64,000 bases of DNA, from positions 76,675 to 140,674 of the forward strand of contig NMRB01001001.1 of NCBI GenBank assembly GCA_002633025.1, written 5' to 3'. Positions 1-10,970 of the stretch are shown piece by piece. Position numbers and translations under genes: made by a program. The notes beneath the pieces are model-generated. The model was not told where the DNA came from and searched no databases. It was given only the letters and a program-made list of their open reading frames with translations. The DNA is from Notospermus geniculatus. Lineage: Eukaryota > Nemertea > Pilidiophora > Heteronemertea > Lineidae. Positions within the stretch are counted from its first letter, which is position 1. Every line of letters begins with the position of its first letter.

Positions 1-2532
1 CTCTGCTCATGCCCTTTACTTGGCACGGAGTGGGTTACCTCCGCAATGTTTTTTTCATCCCGCATTGGATCATTACGGTAGCTCGGATATTACCAGGTTG
101 TTGATACCTTCTAATGGATATTCCCCTGAAATGGGCTCCGATCCGATGGTGATATATGGCCTACATTATGACACTTAGGAAAACCAATGCCAGAAAATCC
201 CCCATAATGAAATCAATTGATGTGAGATATGGGTGAGGTGCAATCGTAAGACAATTTTGCCCCGAGGCGGTTGTCGATGCTGAGTGGAGACAAGATTGTT
301 TGTTTACTTTCAATTCGTTCTCGGTGAACCCTGAACCCTGTTGTTGATGTACATCCGGGTCCTAGAGTTCGTTTTGATGACGAAACAGTTCGACAGAATG
401 GGCGTTGATTTGATAGTTCGGACTGGGAAAACAGCGTTGGTTTGTATGATTCATTGGAGCAGGGAGGTTTAAATAAGGACCTTATTTCATTCCCTTGGAG
501 CGACGACCCCACATCTGCACGAACTCCAATCATAAGACAACCGCTTGAAGCCGAGGCAGAATTTCTTCAACTGAGAATATGGTATCGCTTTCAGCTAGAT
601 TCGCAACTTGCATCGCACAAAGCCGGGGCATCAACGTCAACTTTAAGTATGGTTGCTTGACTTGGCGACTATATGTCTTCGTGGGACGATAAACAACAGC
701 AAATGTACCGTTGGCGAGAACATGTAGGAGAATGGATAATGGGCCTGATGCTGCTAAGATATTGGCACAAACATTGTTCGCGGGTAATGAAAAGATAATG
801 TATAATGGATGACATCGCACCTAGCAATGTTCATTTTTTATCATTCTACCAGCAAACATCATTCTGCCGTTAGTTTTTGGGCAATCACCAGCAAAGGAAA
901 CAAGAATAGTAACACTAGATTCAAACCTCATTACCAAACCGGTACATGGCAACTGGTCGCCTGCACTCTTAGAAGATCAGCCAATCATATTTTTAGCGAG
1001 GACGGAAAATCAGAAAGAATTTCTAAACGACACCTTTACCAGGAGGTAGCATCAAAGAAACGCACTTTCAGAGCAGAAAGGAAACTGGCATTTGGTCGAA
1101 TTTTTTTTCATTTCGGGAAATCATTGGCTTCTAAGCTGCTTCTTCGGTTTTATAAACGCCTGCCATTGGCAGGTTGGGCAGCAAGAAGACGAAAAGAAAG
1201 GACACAACGTTACTTCTTTATCGCGTAACGTTGGCGCTTTCGATATCATCGTGAGCCGTTAAGACATGAAGAGCTTCCTTAATCCCTGTCTTCGTCGCAT
1301 CGGATCAGTCGTGTCTTGTTTCACAGTAAACAAGACGGTCCTTTAACACGCTGGGTAGCCGAGAGGGCGGCGGAGGAGGGGGTATCAGGTTTGAGGTAGG
1401 AAACACTCAGGGAACCACCTACGTCTGCTGTTGCTGAAACTGCAGTTGCGGTTTGAGAGTGGGCGGACTGACTCGCGTTTACCATTATGGCGGTTGTTAT
1501 CATCCATGTCCTCTACACACGCCCCAGGTCTGACAGGCTTCAGAAACCCATGTCGGATTCATCAAAACAGAAAGAGCAACCGCTGGCAAACTGGAAATGA
1601 CGGGACTTGCGTTCATTAGACTGTTTCCCTTGTCACCTTGTCAATACTCTTGTCAGCAGGGTCTGCTACTAGATTTGCGGCTGGTAATATCGCTGACCGC
1701 AAGACACGTACTATCCAGATTCATAATACTTTTGTCGGTTGATCCGATACACGGTAAACACGTGAGGTTTAATCGGCTAGGACAGATTGATTGGAAGGGA
1801 CTTTCGGCTGTGCTGGTGACAAATCCAGGATCGCACTTTTCCTTCCGACACCCTAAAGGCGCAGTTCACGTGGGAGGTTTCTCGTAGGAGTTGCAATTCG
1901 CCATGGTTTTCTTGTACCTTACGTCGCTGAGACCAGTAATACAAACGGGTACCCATAGTTTTCTTCGGTTGAGTTGACCATAAGTGAGCTAACTCGTGTA
2001 AGAAAACACCCACGTGGAAGAGCGCCTCAACGCAATAGGGAACACCGATCACGCAGACCACGCGAGAATATACGCGTGGTTTTGAACTGATAGTACACAC
2101 ACGCCACCTATTATTCATGACGATTCAAGGTGTGATTGGCCGTGCTTGGTGAGCCGCATCTCTCGAACAATGAGCCTCTATAGGTGTCACGTCTGCTCTA
2201 GCAGTCTCAAGTGACCAATTGGCGCTCCCCATTCGAGTAAGGTTCTCCAACTTGTACTTTCGTTCACAGTTCAAAGGGGAACGTGAAAGCATCGTGTTGT
2301 CACAAGGATTTGTCGAGGAAGTATATCATTTTACCAGCTGCATCTAACCTTGGCTGTCCGTTCAAGGTGGTGAAATAAGAAATGTGTCATATGAAGTCGT
2401 GGATTAGCCTACATTTCACAAAACATCCCTGAACGACTCCCTCGCTGCCTCCTTCCATTACCAATTGTCCAATATCACCCTCGGGGGCTATAGTATCAGA
2501 TACCAAGCTCTTAAGCAGTCCCACAAAAAAAG
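1..2532. other. gene-free stretch
   Basis: Only short overlapping open frames on both strands, none with recognisable domains or a convincing splice structure. The longest (139 codons at 809..1228, plus strand) is low-complexity and basic. I see no gene or repeat I can support. Confidence 0.5.
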
Positions 2533-2534
2533 TA

Positions 2535-3423
2535 GGGGAGACCGGGGCTGGTTGTAACACTTTTTCTTTTGAGGTCGATTACTTCCTAATTACAAGAGGT
2601 ATTTATAACCTGCTTGGTCTTTTGAATATTTGATATCAATGGTCACTTATGCACTAAACAAAGTTTAGCCATTTCTATCCATGTCTCTGAAAAATGGGTC
2701 CAAAGTCGAGTGGTACCACCTGCCCCGTCAAAAAATTTCGGGGTTGGTTGTAACACATCTCATAAAGTGAGCATGGCAAATTTCCCTTTACTTCTTCATG
2801 TGTTTTTCAAAACGACACGGGTATTTGTCTCCTAAATAAACTTCTAAACACAGCAAATCCGTTCTTCTTACAAAAAATAATCGATTCAACAGTCTATAGG
2901 ATGAGGGGTGAGGATTGATGAAAACCTTAATTTTGCCTATCTCCAAGTGGTGAGGTAAGCAATTTGGTTTTTTGCCATTTTATCAAAACCTGAAAAAGAG
3001 AGATAGGCAAATATCTTAGCAGGGTGACGATGTTACCATGTTTGTTACAACCAACCCCACCTATAGTTCAGGTCAAATGTGGGCTGCAATACCAAAGCAT
3101 GTGGAAGTGGGCCTTATCACTCTGGACCAGTTGTACAGGCTTTACATCATTATTCAAATAGTATCCAAACAAACTTCTAAAACTGCACAGGCAGTGAAGC
3201 AGAAGAGATTTTCTGATCAGGTCATTTTTTACTTTCATGTACTAAAAACGGTTTTTGTCGATTTTTTGGAAAGTCAATTCGGACATTCAGATGCCCTTTG
3301 GTACAAAGGTGGCCGGTATCAATGTCAATATATGTGAGGAAACTCAGCCCTTCCCAGTGGATATTCAAGGAAATATTAGCTCTGTTACAACCTACCCCTG
3401 TTACAACCAGCCCCGGTCTCCCC
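2535..3423. mobile_element. non-autonomous DNA transposon with ~25-bp TIRs and TA target duplication
   Basis: The ends are inverted repeats beginning GGGGAGACCGGGGCTGGTTG, flanked on both sides by TA (2533-2534 and 3424-3425), the duplication typical of Tc1/mariner-type elements. A second, internal pair of inverted motifs (GGGGTTGGTTGTAACA near 2740 and its complement near 3042-3058) nests inside the first. Open frames inside (99 codons at 3038..3337) do not look like a transposase, so I read it as an ~890-bp non-autonomous element. Confidence 0.8.
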
Positions 3424-3425
3424 TA

Positions 3426-3790
3426 CACGAAAGCATCGCGATGGTGTTACTTTGCCTCCGTTTAGTTACGCTTCCACGACAAGAACACGATTAAACACAA
3501 TCTGCTCCTAAAGTCAATAGACAAATAACGTAGTTTGCACTGGTGTGAAAATATCCCGTTCCTATTGACATTGGGTTAATGATTTCTCTGTAAAGCTCAT
3601 CCCAACCTCAATGGTTCACCTGTGTAAATCATTCTGTGACACACGGGTAGATCCGTTACCGACGCAGCCTTCGGTTTAATTACACCGGGCTTTTTTTACA
3701 TTTGCGGCAAACTTAGTGGAAAAAGCAGCGTTCCATCCTTCGGCCGATGATGGAGCGTGAACATCAAAGACTGCTTACCCGGTGAATGTC
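3426..3790. other. spacer downstream of first GPCR gene
   Basis: Lies between the transposon and the stop codon of the minus-strand receptor gene. It is expected to hold that gene's 3' untranslated region. No other feature recognised. Confidence 0.4.
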
Positions 3791-4813
3791 TTATTTGTCA
3801 GCGAGTAGCCGACTTGTAGCAGATGGTTTCCTACCAAAACATAGAACATTCCTCATCTCAGTCCGATAGAAAGGGAGCGTGCAACTATAGATGGCGAAAT
3901 TAAAACAATAGTTGGAGAAAGAGAAAATACTACACAAATTGCTGACGAAGATGAAAAATTGAACATTTTCTTGGTTTTTCGAATTTCGAAGGATAGTGAT
4001 GTAAAACCCAATGCTTGTTGAAGGCGCAAGTAACGCTATATAAGAAAGTGAGACCAACATTGTGTTTGCTATAAGCTTGGTTTGTAGTGGGTCACGTCGC
4101 TTCCCTGTTACCTGTACTTCTGTTCTATTCGACCGAGCTATACCGTAAATGATAGCTATATTTGCTGATACGATGATGAGGACGGGGCCGTATAGATACA
4201 GAAACCTGTCTAATTGTCGTAGCCATAACTCCACAATCACCGGAACATCATACGTACACTTCTTTCGACCACCAAATTCTAAGACGCTGAAGGTGATTGG
4301 TCGGTATAAAGTGATGGCCACCCCCACCATGAATATCGTAATTATCACTCTGCTGCGGTAAGAACTCGACACGAGTTTTCGTTTGAGAGGAAAACACACG
4401 GCTACTGCCCTCTCTGCTGAGTAGGCAGCAATCAAGAAACCAGAAATATTGACAGCTGTAAAGACGATATAACTGAGCGCCTTACAACCTGCTGATGAAA
4501 CTGTTAACACGTCGAAACTGACCCTTCCTTTGGTGATAAAGGCAAGGCCAACGTTGGCCCAAACAATGAACCCAATAAAGATGACGTTGACGGAATCCGT
4601 TATGGCCAAACAACCCAGATACTGTACCGCCGATTCTTTCCTTTTCCTCAACCTAAAGAACACAACGAGTGATAAGATGTTACCAAACATTCCTATAAAT
4701 GCAACAACTATGGTAAGGTACCCTTGGATGATGGCGATGATATCGTGAAATACCTGTGAGCTGTCCCTTTCTTTAGTTTGTTCTGTGACGAATGGTGTGT
4801 TAAAATTGTCCAT
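3791..4813 (-). CDS. intronless rhodopsin-class GPCR 1
   Basis: A 340-residue seven-transmembrane receptor in a single uninterrupted frame. TM1 spans about residues 26-53 with the GN pair (N45). TM2 is about 64-87 with LAITD (D73 at the conserved 2.50 site). TM3 starts after C110, which should pair with C186 in extracellular loop 2. The D/ERY motif is replaced by E134-R135-A136, followed by VCFPLKRK. TM4 is about 154-172, TM5 204-225, TM6 247-272, and TM7 286-311 with N305-F-A-I-Y309 in place of NPxxY. The third intracellular loop is short (GKRRDPLQTKL). It is closest in the window to the receptor at 14366..15364. Class A membership is firm; ligand and coupling are unknown. The overall look is of invertebrate peptide/FMRFamide-like receptor expansions (inference). 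The N-terminal tail is ~25 residues with no signal peptide, as usual for class A. Confidence 0.93.
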   Translation of the reverse strand: MDNFNTPFVTEQTKERDSSQVFHDIIAIIQGYLTIVVAFIGMFGNILSLVVFFRLRKRKESAVQYLGCLAITDSVNVIFIGFIVWANVGLAFITKGRVSFDVLTVSSAGCKALSYIVFTAVNISGFLIAAYSAERAVAVCFPLKRKLVSSSYRSRVIITIFMVGVAITLYRPITFSVLEFGGRKKCTYDVPVIVELWLRQLDRFLYLYGPVLIIVSANIAIIYGIARSNRTEVQVTGKRRDPLQTKLIANTMLVSLSYIALLAPSTSIGFYITILRNSKNQENVQFFIFVSNLCSIFSFSNYCFNFAIYSCTLPFYRTEMRNVLCFGRKPSATSRLLADK

Positions 4814-6017
4814 CTTTCCTCCCAGGGTGGTACATCATCGGCAAAGTTCTAAGAGGGAAGGGTATCGGTAATGGCGTCTCGCTTTTTCTATCCCTGCGTC
4901 ATCAGCGAATTAAAGTCCGTAATACGTAGGCACTGTTTTCTTCAAACTTTTGTTACGTGCAGATACATGTAGTTAAAACAGAGATGTGGACGTCAGCAGG
5001 TTTGTTGGGGTAGAAGTAACGATGTACCATCCCACTTTATTTTATCGCGATACTTTGTCAGTTTTGCGCCAAAACAGTCTCTTTTGATCTCCCAATGATG
5101 TTTACGTTAACGCAGAGATATTTTTAATATAACATGAGAACATTTGAAACAAGTCTATTTTAAGAAGCGAATCGACTGCAGCATGATAATCCGCGAATTA
5201 ATGGCAATTGCTATCAGCATAATTATAGTTCTCGTTTGAAATCGCCCATTTTCGGTTCTTTAACTTAGTTACATTATACGCCATACGGAATGGTAATTTT
5301 AGGGCTTACACACACGTCACCGCAAAAATGCACTTTTGCCACATTGCAGTGGTCACTGAACTTTACCAGAGTAGGGCCACCTTTCCTCATGGCTCGCGTA
5401 CGAAACCTGTAGAGCTTCCATCACCGACTTCCAGCATCACTGTTTTATAGAAAAGATAACTATCTTTTTTATACACCTCCATCAAGCTCATGGGATTCCC
5501 TCCTGCAATATGTCAAATATTCTATGCGCCATCGCTTCCTATGCTAAGATAATACTTTATAGGAACGATGGTATCTTACTCTTAATGGATGAATTATAGA
5601 CAGATTTTACATATTCATATCTATAATATCAGTTTATGAACCTGAAGCACGACTGCCGATCGTAAATGTCAGGTACGATCAAAGATTAATCGAAATTGAT
5701 TGGCACTCACGGCTGATTTTTTCATGGAGTGACCTAGTGACAGCAATTACTGAAGCCTGATCACTTGAATCATTAGAGCAAACGGGAAGTTGGTGACCAA
5801 ACGTCGAGAGGTCGAGAGGGCCAGTTTGAGCAGACCAATGTAAATAACGACCAACCAAGCCAGCAAGGTTTTATGAATACAGACTCTGGTGATAACATAA
5901 TCCCTCAAAGCGCTGGTTTCTTTAGAATCAAAGGAACAGGCGTCCGGACGAAGCCTCATCTCGATCACCTAACATATGTCCCCATGAAAACAACCTGTTC
6001 TTGGTGGTCTTTGAGAT
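4814..6017. other. upstream region of GPCR 1; no second gene seen
   Basis: About 1.2 kb of AT-rich sequence upstream of the receptor start. It must contain the promoter if the gene is active, but I recognise no clear TATA/initiator arrangement and no other gene. Confidence 0.35.
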
Positions 6018-6153
6018 ATTAGGGAGTTTTCGCAAAGCCCCCGAAACGCCAACGGGAACGCCAAACCCATTGTTCGACGCTACGAAGAGAGCACTGAACA
6101 AAAGGATAGACGTTCGCGTTCGCGTTTCGGGGGCTTTGCGAAAACTGCCTAAT
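6018..6153. mobile_element. short palindromic MITE
   Basis: Inverted arms of about 30 bp with the core TTTTCGCAAAGCCCCCGAAA on the left and its complement on the right, flanked by ATTA/TAAT-like bases. Because both arms encode the same peptide in opposite strands, mirror open frames appear here; they are by-products of the palindrome, not genes. Confidence 0.8.
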
Positions 6154-6159
6154 AATACA

Positions 6160-7435
6160 TTCAACTCGCACCGAATTAAAGCTGACGTGAACGAACAAAA
6201 AGCTCCCATGCGACGAGCAAGAGAATTGCAAACGCCTGAAACGAAGGCTCAGATGTAGCGTGTTCGATTACTTCCACCGGCCAGGCACTAGCGCTTTCCT
6301 CACACATGCGCATTGGAGGCCAGTAAAAGAACGCTGTCGTGTCAGACACTAGTCTCGGGCGCCCAGACCCTGTATAATGCATAGCATATACGAGGGTCTG
6401 GGACAGAGGGGCTAAGTACAGTAATCATGCGCCAAGGTCAGATGGGACTCTAAAGGAGTTCTTAATAAAATCGTCGTGTCTATGGTTTGGTGTGGATTGT
6501 GAAGGCGTCGTTGATATTATTATCGAAGTGAGTGTCATTTGCAAGTGTGTTAGGGGCAGATATTAGGATAGATATGCCATTTCATCGATTTGCATGAATC
6601 TGGCTATTCTGGGCGCATTGATACAGAGGCCTATTTTTCGTGCGACTTCAAGTGGAAGCAGAGGCGAAATTCGCGTCTTTCACGTCTCGCGAGATTTCTC
6701 GAGACACAAACATTAGAATTTTTTTTAACCTNTCAATCCGCCGATTCCTCCCATTTGAAAATTACAATCCGGCTGCTGATTGGGCAAGAGAAAGATCATG
6801 TGATTTCATCATGGCGACGACCATAAAATGTCAGTTGGGATTCTTCGACAACGTCTTCCAAACGGATAGTTTCTAGCCTGAAATTCAACCTCCAGTAAGT
6901 TCATGCTGTTTAGTACGCTGTTTCAAATCACTTCAGCAATCGATTCATTGGCAGATTCAGACATTTGGGAAGGTTGTGGAGGTGAAATATAATCCATTAT
7001 GGAAGCAACCATCTTATGTCACGTGACCTGCTACAGCATTACCCACAATGCACTGTATCACAGTGGAAATGCCGGTCTGGCCCAGACGTTCATATCTACA
7101 TATGAACGGCTGGGTGCCCGAGACTAGTCAGACACGAGCAAAGTGTCATGGCGGATGCGCTCTGATTGGCTGAATATCCGCCACGTGATACTTTACTCGT
7201 GTCTAACACGACAGCGTTCGATTACTTTTGCACGCCGATGTACACATGTATGCGAGGGCTGTGTGCATCTCATGATCGGAAGTGACATTATGCTTTGCAT
7301 CCTGGGAAGGATACACGAGAAGCCCACCTCGGCGGGTAGGGCTAGTCGCGCCTGGTCCGAGCAAGCCCCGATGACGCAGTTCCGGTGTAAACGAACGCTG
7401 TAGAGCCTGTTCCGAGCTAGCTCGTGGAAGTAAAC
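6160..7435. repeat. mosaic of fragments shared in opposite orientation
   Basis: Blocks at about 6166-6260 and 6340-6400 reappear in inverted orientation near 7100-7220 and 8060-8115 (for example the CCCGAGACTAGT block beside a pyrimidine/CAGACACG block, and the GCTCGTCGCA block next to CACGTCAGCTTTA). This looks like old repeats interrupted by later insertions. One undetermined base lies at 6732. No gene supported. Confidence 0.45.
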
Positions 7436-7442
7436 GAATGCG

Positions 7443-7645
7443 GTAAACATGATAGACCCCACGACGCCAGGAGGCTGCCACCTTATTTGCCTTCAGGCAA
7501 CAGAGCTGTCAACATCTCCAGATACCTCCTGCACTTCTCAAAGAAAAAAAATGAAGACATTTAGACGGGATTCGAACTGTCGACCTTCTATCTGATTTGT
7601 AGTCCACAACGCTATCCACTCGGCCAAACAGCCAGCTGCCAGAGA
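7443..7645 (-). mobile_element. tRNA-derived SINE, copy 1
   Basis: Read on the minus strand, a degenerate tRNA head has an A-box-like TGGCCGAGTGGAT and a B-box GTTCGAATCCC. A T-rich stretch follows, then a tail containing GATGTTGACA and AAATAAGGTGGC, ending near a TCTATCATGTT motif. The tail aligns with the inverted copy at 7852..8038, which supports a family-level element rather than a chance tRNA look-alike. The anticodon arm does not fold cleanly, so it is not called a functional tRNA. Confidence 0.6.
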
Positions 7646-7717
7646 CATGATTTGTGTTTGTCATAGACGTAGGCCTTCGACTTACGTAACAATACTACGA
7701 ATAAGAGAAAACATAAG

Positions 7718-7835
7718 GGGCCGTATTATAGAAGCTTCCTTAAGTGTAAGGTCAACCTTAATCTTTTGTATTCCACCCTGCAAACAATAGCTAAAGGTCG
7801 ACCTTACACTTAAGGAAGCTTCTAGAATACGGCCC
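7718..7835. mobile_element. MITE with ~45-bp TIRs
   Basis: Begins GGGCCGTATTATAGAAGCTT and ends with the complementary sequence, arms ~45 bp with few mismatches (both contain CTTCCTTAAGTGTAAGGTC). An AAG trinucleotide abuts both ends and may be the target duplication. It sits between two SINEs in opposite orientation. Confidence 0.75.
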
Positions 7836-7851
7836 AAGAAGTCTTCCAACA

Positions 7852-8038
7852 AGTTCGGTGGCCGAATGGGGAAGATGGTGAAACAGAGAGACGATAAGGC
7901 GCGGGTTCGATTCCCAGCTGGGTCAATTTTTTTTTCTTTCAAATGTTCAGCAGGAGCTCACCAGAGGATGTTGACACCTCGACAGCACGAAGACAAATAA
8001 GGTGGCGCCCTCCTGGCCTCGTGGAGTCTATCATGTTC
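7852..8038 (+). mobile_element. tRNA-derived SINE, copy 2
   Basis: Plus-strand copy of the element at 7443..7645: A-box-like TGGCCGAATGGGGAAG, B-box GGTTCGATTCC, then a nine-T run, and the shared tail ending at TCTATCATGTT. The two copies are arranged head to head around a MITE. Confidence 0.6.
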
Positions 8039-8115
8039 TGAGCTTATGTTTGCAGCGCGTTTGCAATTCTCTTGCTCGTCGCAAGGGGGCTTTTTGTTCA
8101 TTCACGTCAGCTTTA

Positions 8116-8532
8116 TGCGGGTGATCCACTGACTTGACGACGAGTTTACGCTCAGTTGCCGACTAGTTCACGACTGCAGTCGTCAACGAATCGCAAACTC
8201 GTCGTAAACTAGTCGGCAACTGATCGTAAAGAAATGACGTGACGTTGAAGCTGATCCACCGAAAAAATACGTCTGCTACAGAGCAAACTTTACGACGAGT
8301 TGACGACTAGTTAGCGACCAAATCAAACATGTTTGATCTCGTCGTAAACTCGTCGCAAACTAGTCGTCAACAAATTTCAGTCGTTAACGAGTCGCAAACC
8401 CGTCGTGAACAAATCGGGAATGGTGATCCACCTGCCACGATTTTTCGTCGTCAACTAGTCGCAAACCCGTCGTGAACAAGTCGCCAACTTAACTGATCGT
8501 AAACTCGTCGTCAAGTCAGTGGATCACCCGCA
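8116..8532. mobile_element. PIF/Harbinger-type MITE made of repeated inverted words
   Basis: 417 bp. Inverted ends are ~35 bp, starting TGCGGGTGATCCACTGACTT, flanked by TTA on both sides (8113-8115 and 8533-8535), the 3-bp duplication known for PIF/Harbinger elements. The interior is built of recurring short words on both strands (ACGAGTTTACG, CGTCGTAAACTCGTCG, ACTAGTCG). The insertion interrupts a sequence (CACGTCAGCTTTAA) whose uninterrupted form occurs in inverse orientation near 6172-6190, so the empty site is effectively visible. Confidence 0.85.
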
Positions 8533-8636
8533 TTAATATCATAAAGTGACTATCTCCTATATTTGGTATCGACGGATCTTGTCAGGTAAGCCGTGGGTAA
8601 TAAGAGGTTTTGAGGGAGCTAATTAAATGATGGCAG

Positions 8637-9615
8637 TCACTTGGAACAAAAAGTCTTCTTCACCTCGCTTCGAAAGAACGGCAGTGTGCAGCTGTAGATA
8701 ATGAAATTAAAGGAATAGTTTGACATGGTGAAAAGAGTAAAAACGTTGCGAATGAAGATGACGAGTAGCATGTGACGTTGGTTTGTTGAACCTCGTACAG
8801 TGGTCATGTAGGTACCGAGCGTTACACCTGGAGTTAGCAGCACAATGTACGAAAGTGATACTAACATTGTGTTTGCAATCAGTTTGCCTTGCAAGGGATC
8901 TTTCCTATTTTGTGTGAGATCCAGTTTTCTGTTTGCTTGGAATATCCCCCATAAGATGGCAACGTTTGCCACGATGATGACAAACCCAGAAGTAGAAGTA
9001 GAGGAGTCTGTCGAGCTGCCTCAGCCATATTGCCGCGGTAACGGACACGTGGAACGCACAGATGAGACGGCCACCGAAGTTCATGATGGCCACAGTAAGA
9101 GGCCTGTATAAATTCACAGTCAAGCCGAATCCAAATATCAAGAGAATCGCATTACGACGGTTTGAACTTGTAATAATCTTCCTTTTCAATGGAAAACACA
9201 CCACAAACGCTCTCTCCAAAGAATATGCGGCTACCAAACACCCAGAGAGATTGGTCATGGTGTGGACAATGTAACCAGATATCTTGCATACTATTGATGA
9301 TGAAGTCAACAAATCAAAGCCTAGCTTACCCTTACTGAGGAACCGAAGTCCAGAATCGGCCCACAGAAACACTGCCATGTAGACCACACTGACTGCATCA
9401 GTGACGGATAGACACGCAAGGTATTGAACCGACGCGTCCTTCCTTTTTCTCAACCGGATGAACACAAGGGAAAGGATGTTACCAAACATGCCGATAACGG
9501 CAACTACAAGAGTCAAATAACCCTGGATTATGCCGATTATGCCTCGAAACATCTGTAGGTCTTCCTGGTCGCTGGTTTCCTCTGTCGGCGTCCACGTGTT
9601 GTAGGAATCTTCCAT
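8637..9615 (-). pseudogene. GPCR 2, frameshifted copy of GPCR 3
   Basis: Near-identical to the intact receptor at 11390..12418, but the frame is broken in TM5. From the start at 9615 the sequence is collinear through TM1-TM4 and extracellular loop 2 to the LLYFY motif. A net 2-base deletion near 8988-9000, relative to copy 3, shifts the frame and a stop follows at 8905. The remainder (TM5 end to the C-terminus, with NFIIY) is open in another frame, 8972 to 8637. There is also a clean 3-base deletion removing one of two Val residues at the end of TM1. The copy 3 upstream Met codon is CTG here, so translation could only start at the MEDS Met. A sequencing or assembly error at one spot would make it an intact gene; otherwise it is a young pseudogene. 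Confidence 0.85.
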
Positions 9616-9680
9616 TCCTTCTTCACACTTCGATACGATTCTTTTAGATCCACTTTCCAGTCCAATGAGGAACCTGACCT

Positions 9681-9823
9681 TACTGGGAGGTGCTGTGACT
9701 GTTTCTACCTTTTTCTACTGGGAAGTGATGTGACTGTTTCTACCTTTTTTCTACTGGGAGCTGCTGTGACTGTTTCTACCTTTTTTCTACTGGGAGCTGC
9801 TGTGACTGTTTCTACCTTTTTTC
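9681..9823. repeat. 36-bp minisatellite, ~4 units
   Basis: Four head-to-tail copies of a 36-bp unit containing TGTGACTGTTTCTACC followed by a T run and CTACTGGGAG. One unit is a base shorter. It lies 70-210 bp upstream of the GPCR 2 start. The paralogous position upstream of GPCR 3 has only one related unit, so the expansion occurred after the duplication. Confidence 0.9.
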
Positions 9824-10269
9824 GACGCCCCAGTCCGTGTTGCACGACGTCAAATCGCCCACTCTCTGTCCGGTTGCCTCTGTGGTGCAGTAACTTTACC
9901 ACGAAGTAGAATGATGACAAAATGACGATTCAGAAGCTAAAAGGCCACAAGCCATTTACCGTCCCTTCATTAGAGGGATTTCGACGCAGGAGATAGGTTT
10001 AGGAGCACAACGTTTTTGCGATGACGGGAAGCTGTTGTTGAACTACCAACGTCCACCCGTCTCATCCAGTGGACACAGGTTTCTGTATTGTTGCGCACAC
10101 TTCATGGTCATTAGGAATTCTATTTGATGTTATTTTCATAAAAGTAACGTGCTATCACTTTAATACATTAATGGTAATCTATTTTTGATAAAACAGCTTT
10201 TGATCGTCGGAGACGGACGTGTGGGTCTAAAATCCTTCACAGACAGTGTTTCTGATGTTACTAATGTAT

Positions 10270-10889
10270 CATCCTGGGAACCCAGGGCATTTCCACTCTG
10301 CATAGCGCGTTACAATGTCCTGGGGAAACCCACCCCGTTTCGGTGGGGAAGAGGGCTGTTCCCTCATGTGTACTCGCCAACTGGTAATTCACGAATAAAC
10401 CATGCAATGCAGTGGGGGATCGCCACTTGATGTAATGGGCAGACATCGCGCCTAGTGCTGTAACGTATGCACATATATCTGGTGTTATGAGTTACCGGGT
10501 ATACCAGTCTCATAGCAATGCATCTCATTCCATAATTTATGCATGCTGTCGGAATGATAGCTGCCCCAAACACATGAACTGGATCATACCTTCGTGTTTT
10601 GAACCCGTCGGTACTTACCCATTATCTAGATAATCCATGACAACCATTTTTACGCGAAGTTAAGTTCAGGAATATTAAAAAATCCAGCGAGTTTGTCAGC
10701 GAATCGAGGAATGTTTGAAACCACCATATTTGGGAGTGACCATGGCGGGATAGAAGCTTCGCTGTGATTGGTTGTATTCAGCGACAGATTTTCTGTCGCT
10801 AGTTCCACAGCGAAAAGGCGCCAATTTCAACAGGGCCTCGGACGTGCGAGTAGGGGAAGGCGTTTTAGAGGACCTGTTGCAAGAGGATG
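10270..10889. mobile_element. 620-bp insertion with 9-bp target duplication
   Basis: Present only in copy A of the segmental duplication. It is flanked by the direct repeat CTAATGTAT (10261-10269 and 10890-10898), which occurs once at the matching place in copy B (about 13013). The insert starts CATCCT and ends AGGATG, a 6-bp inverted terminus. No transposase-like frame is visible. The class is uncertain. Confidence 0.7.
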
Positions 10890-10970
10890 CTAATGTATAT
10901 GCATACCGTATTTTCACATTAGACGTTATTTCATGAACTTGGCGCACCAACTCCCACTGCATCGGTAAGG

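Larger units (their letters stand above)
8574..10269. repeat. segmental duplication, copy A
   Basis: Aligns with 11326..~13020 almost throughout: 3' flank of the receptor gene (GGATCTTGTCAGGTAAGCCG at both starts), coding region, 5' region and a further shared stretch upstream. Homology resumes after an insertion, at 10899..~10970, matching ~13022..13095. The copies therefore arose by tandem duplication of a ~1.8-kb unit containing one GPCR gene. Confidence 0.9.

Noticed and set aside
809-1228. 139-codon plus-strand frame
   Set aside because: Low-complexity, basic, no domain, no splice or promoter context.
4149-4748. Plus-strand frames inside the first GPCR gene
   Set aside because: Antisense shadows of transmembrane segments.
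5928-6258. Mirror open frames on both strands
   Set aside because: Produced by a palindromic MITE at 6018..6153; both strands encode the same peptide.
7560-7640. Apparent tRNA gene on the minus strand
   Set aside because: Boxes A and B are present but the anticodon and T stems do not pair; better explained as a SINE head.
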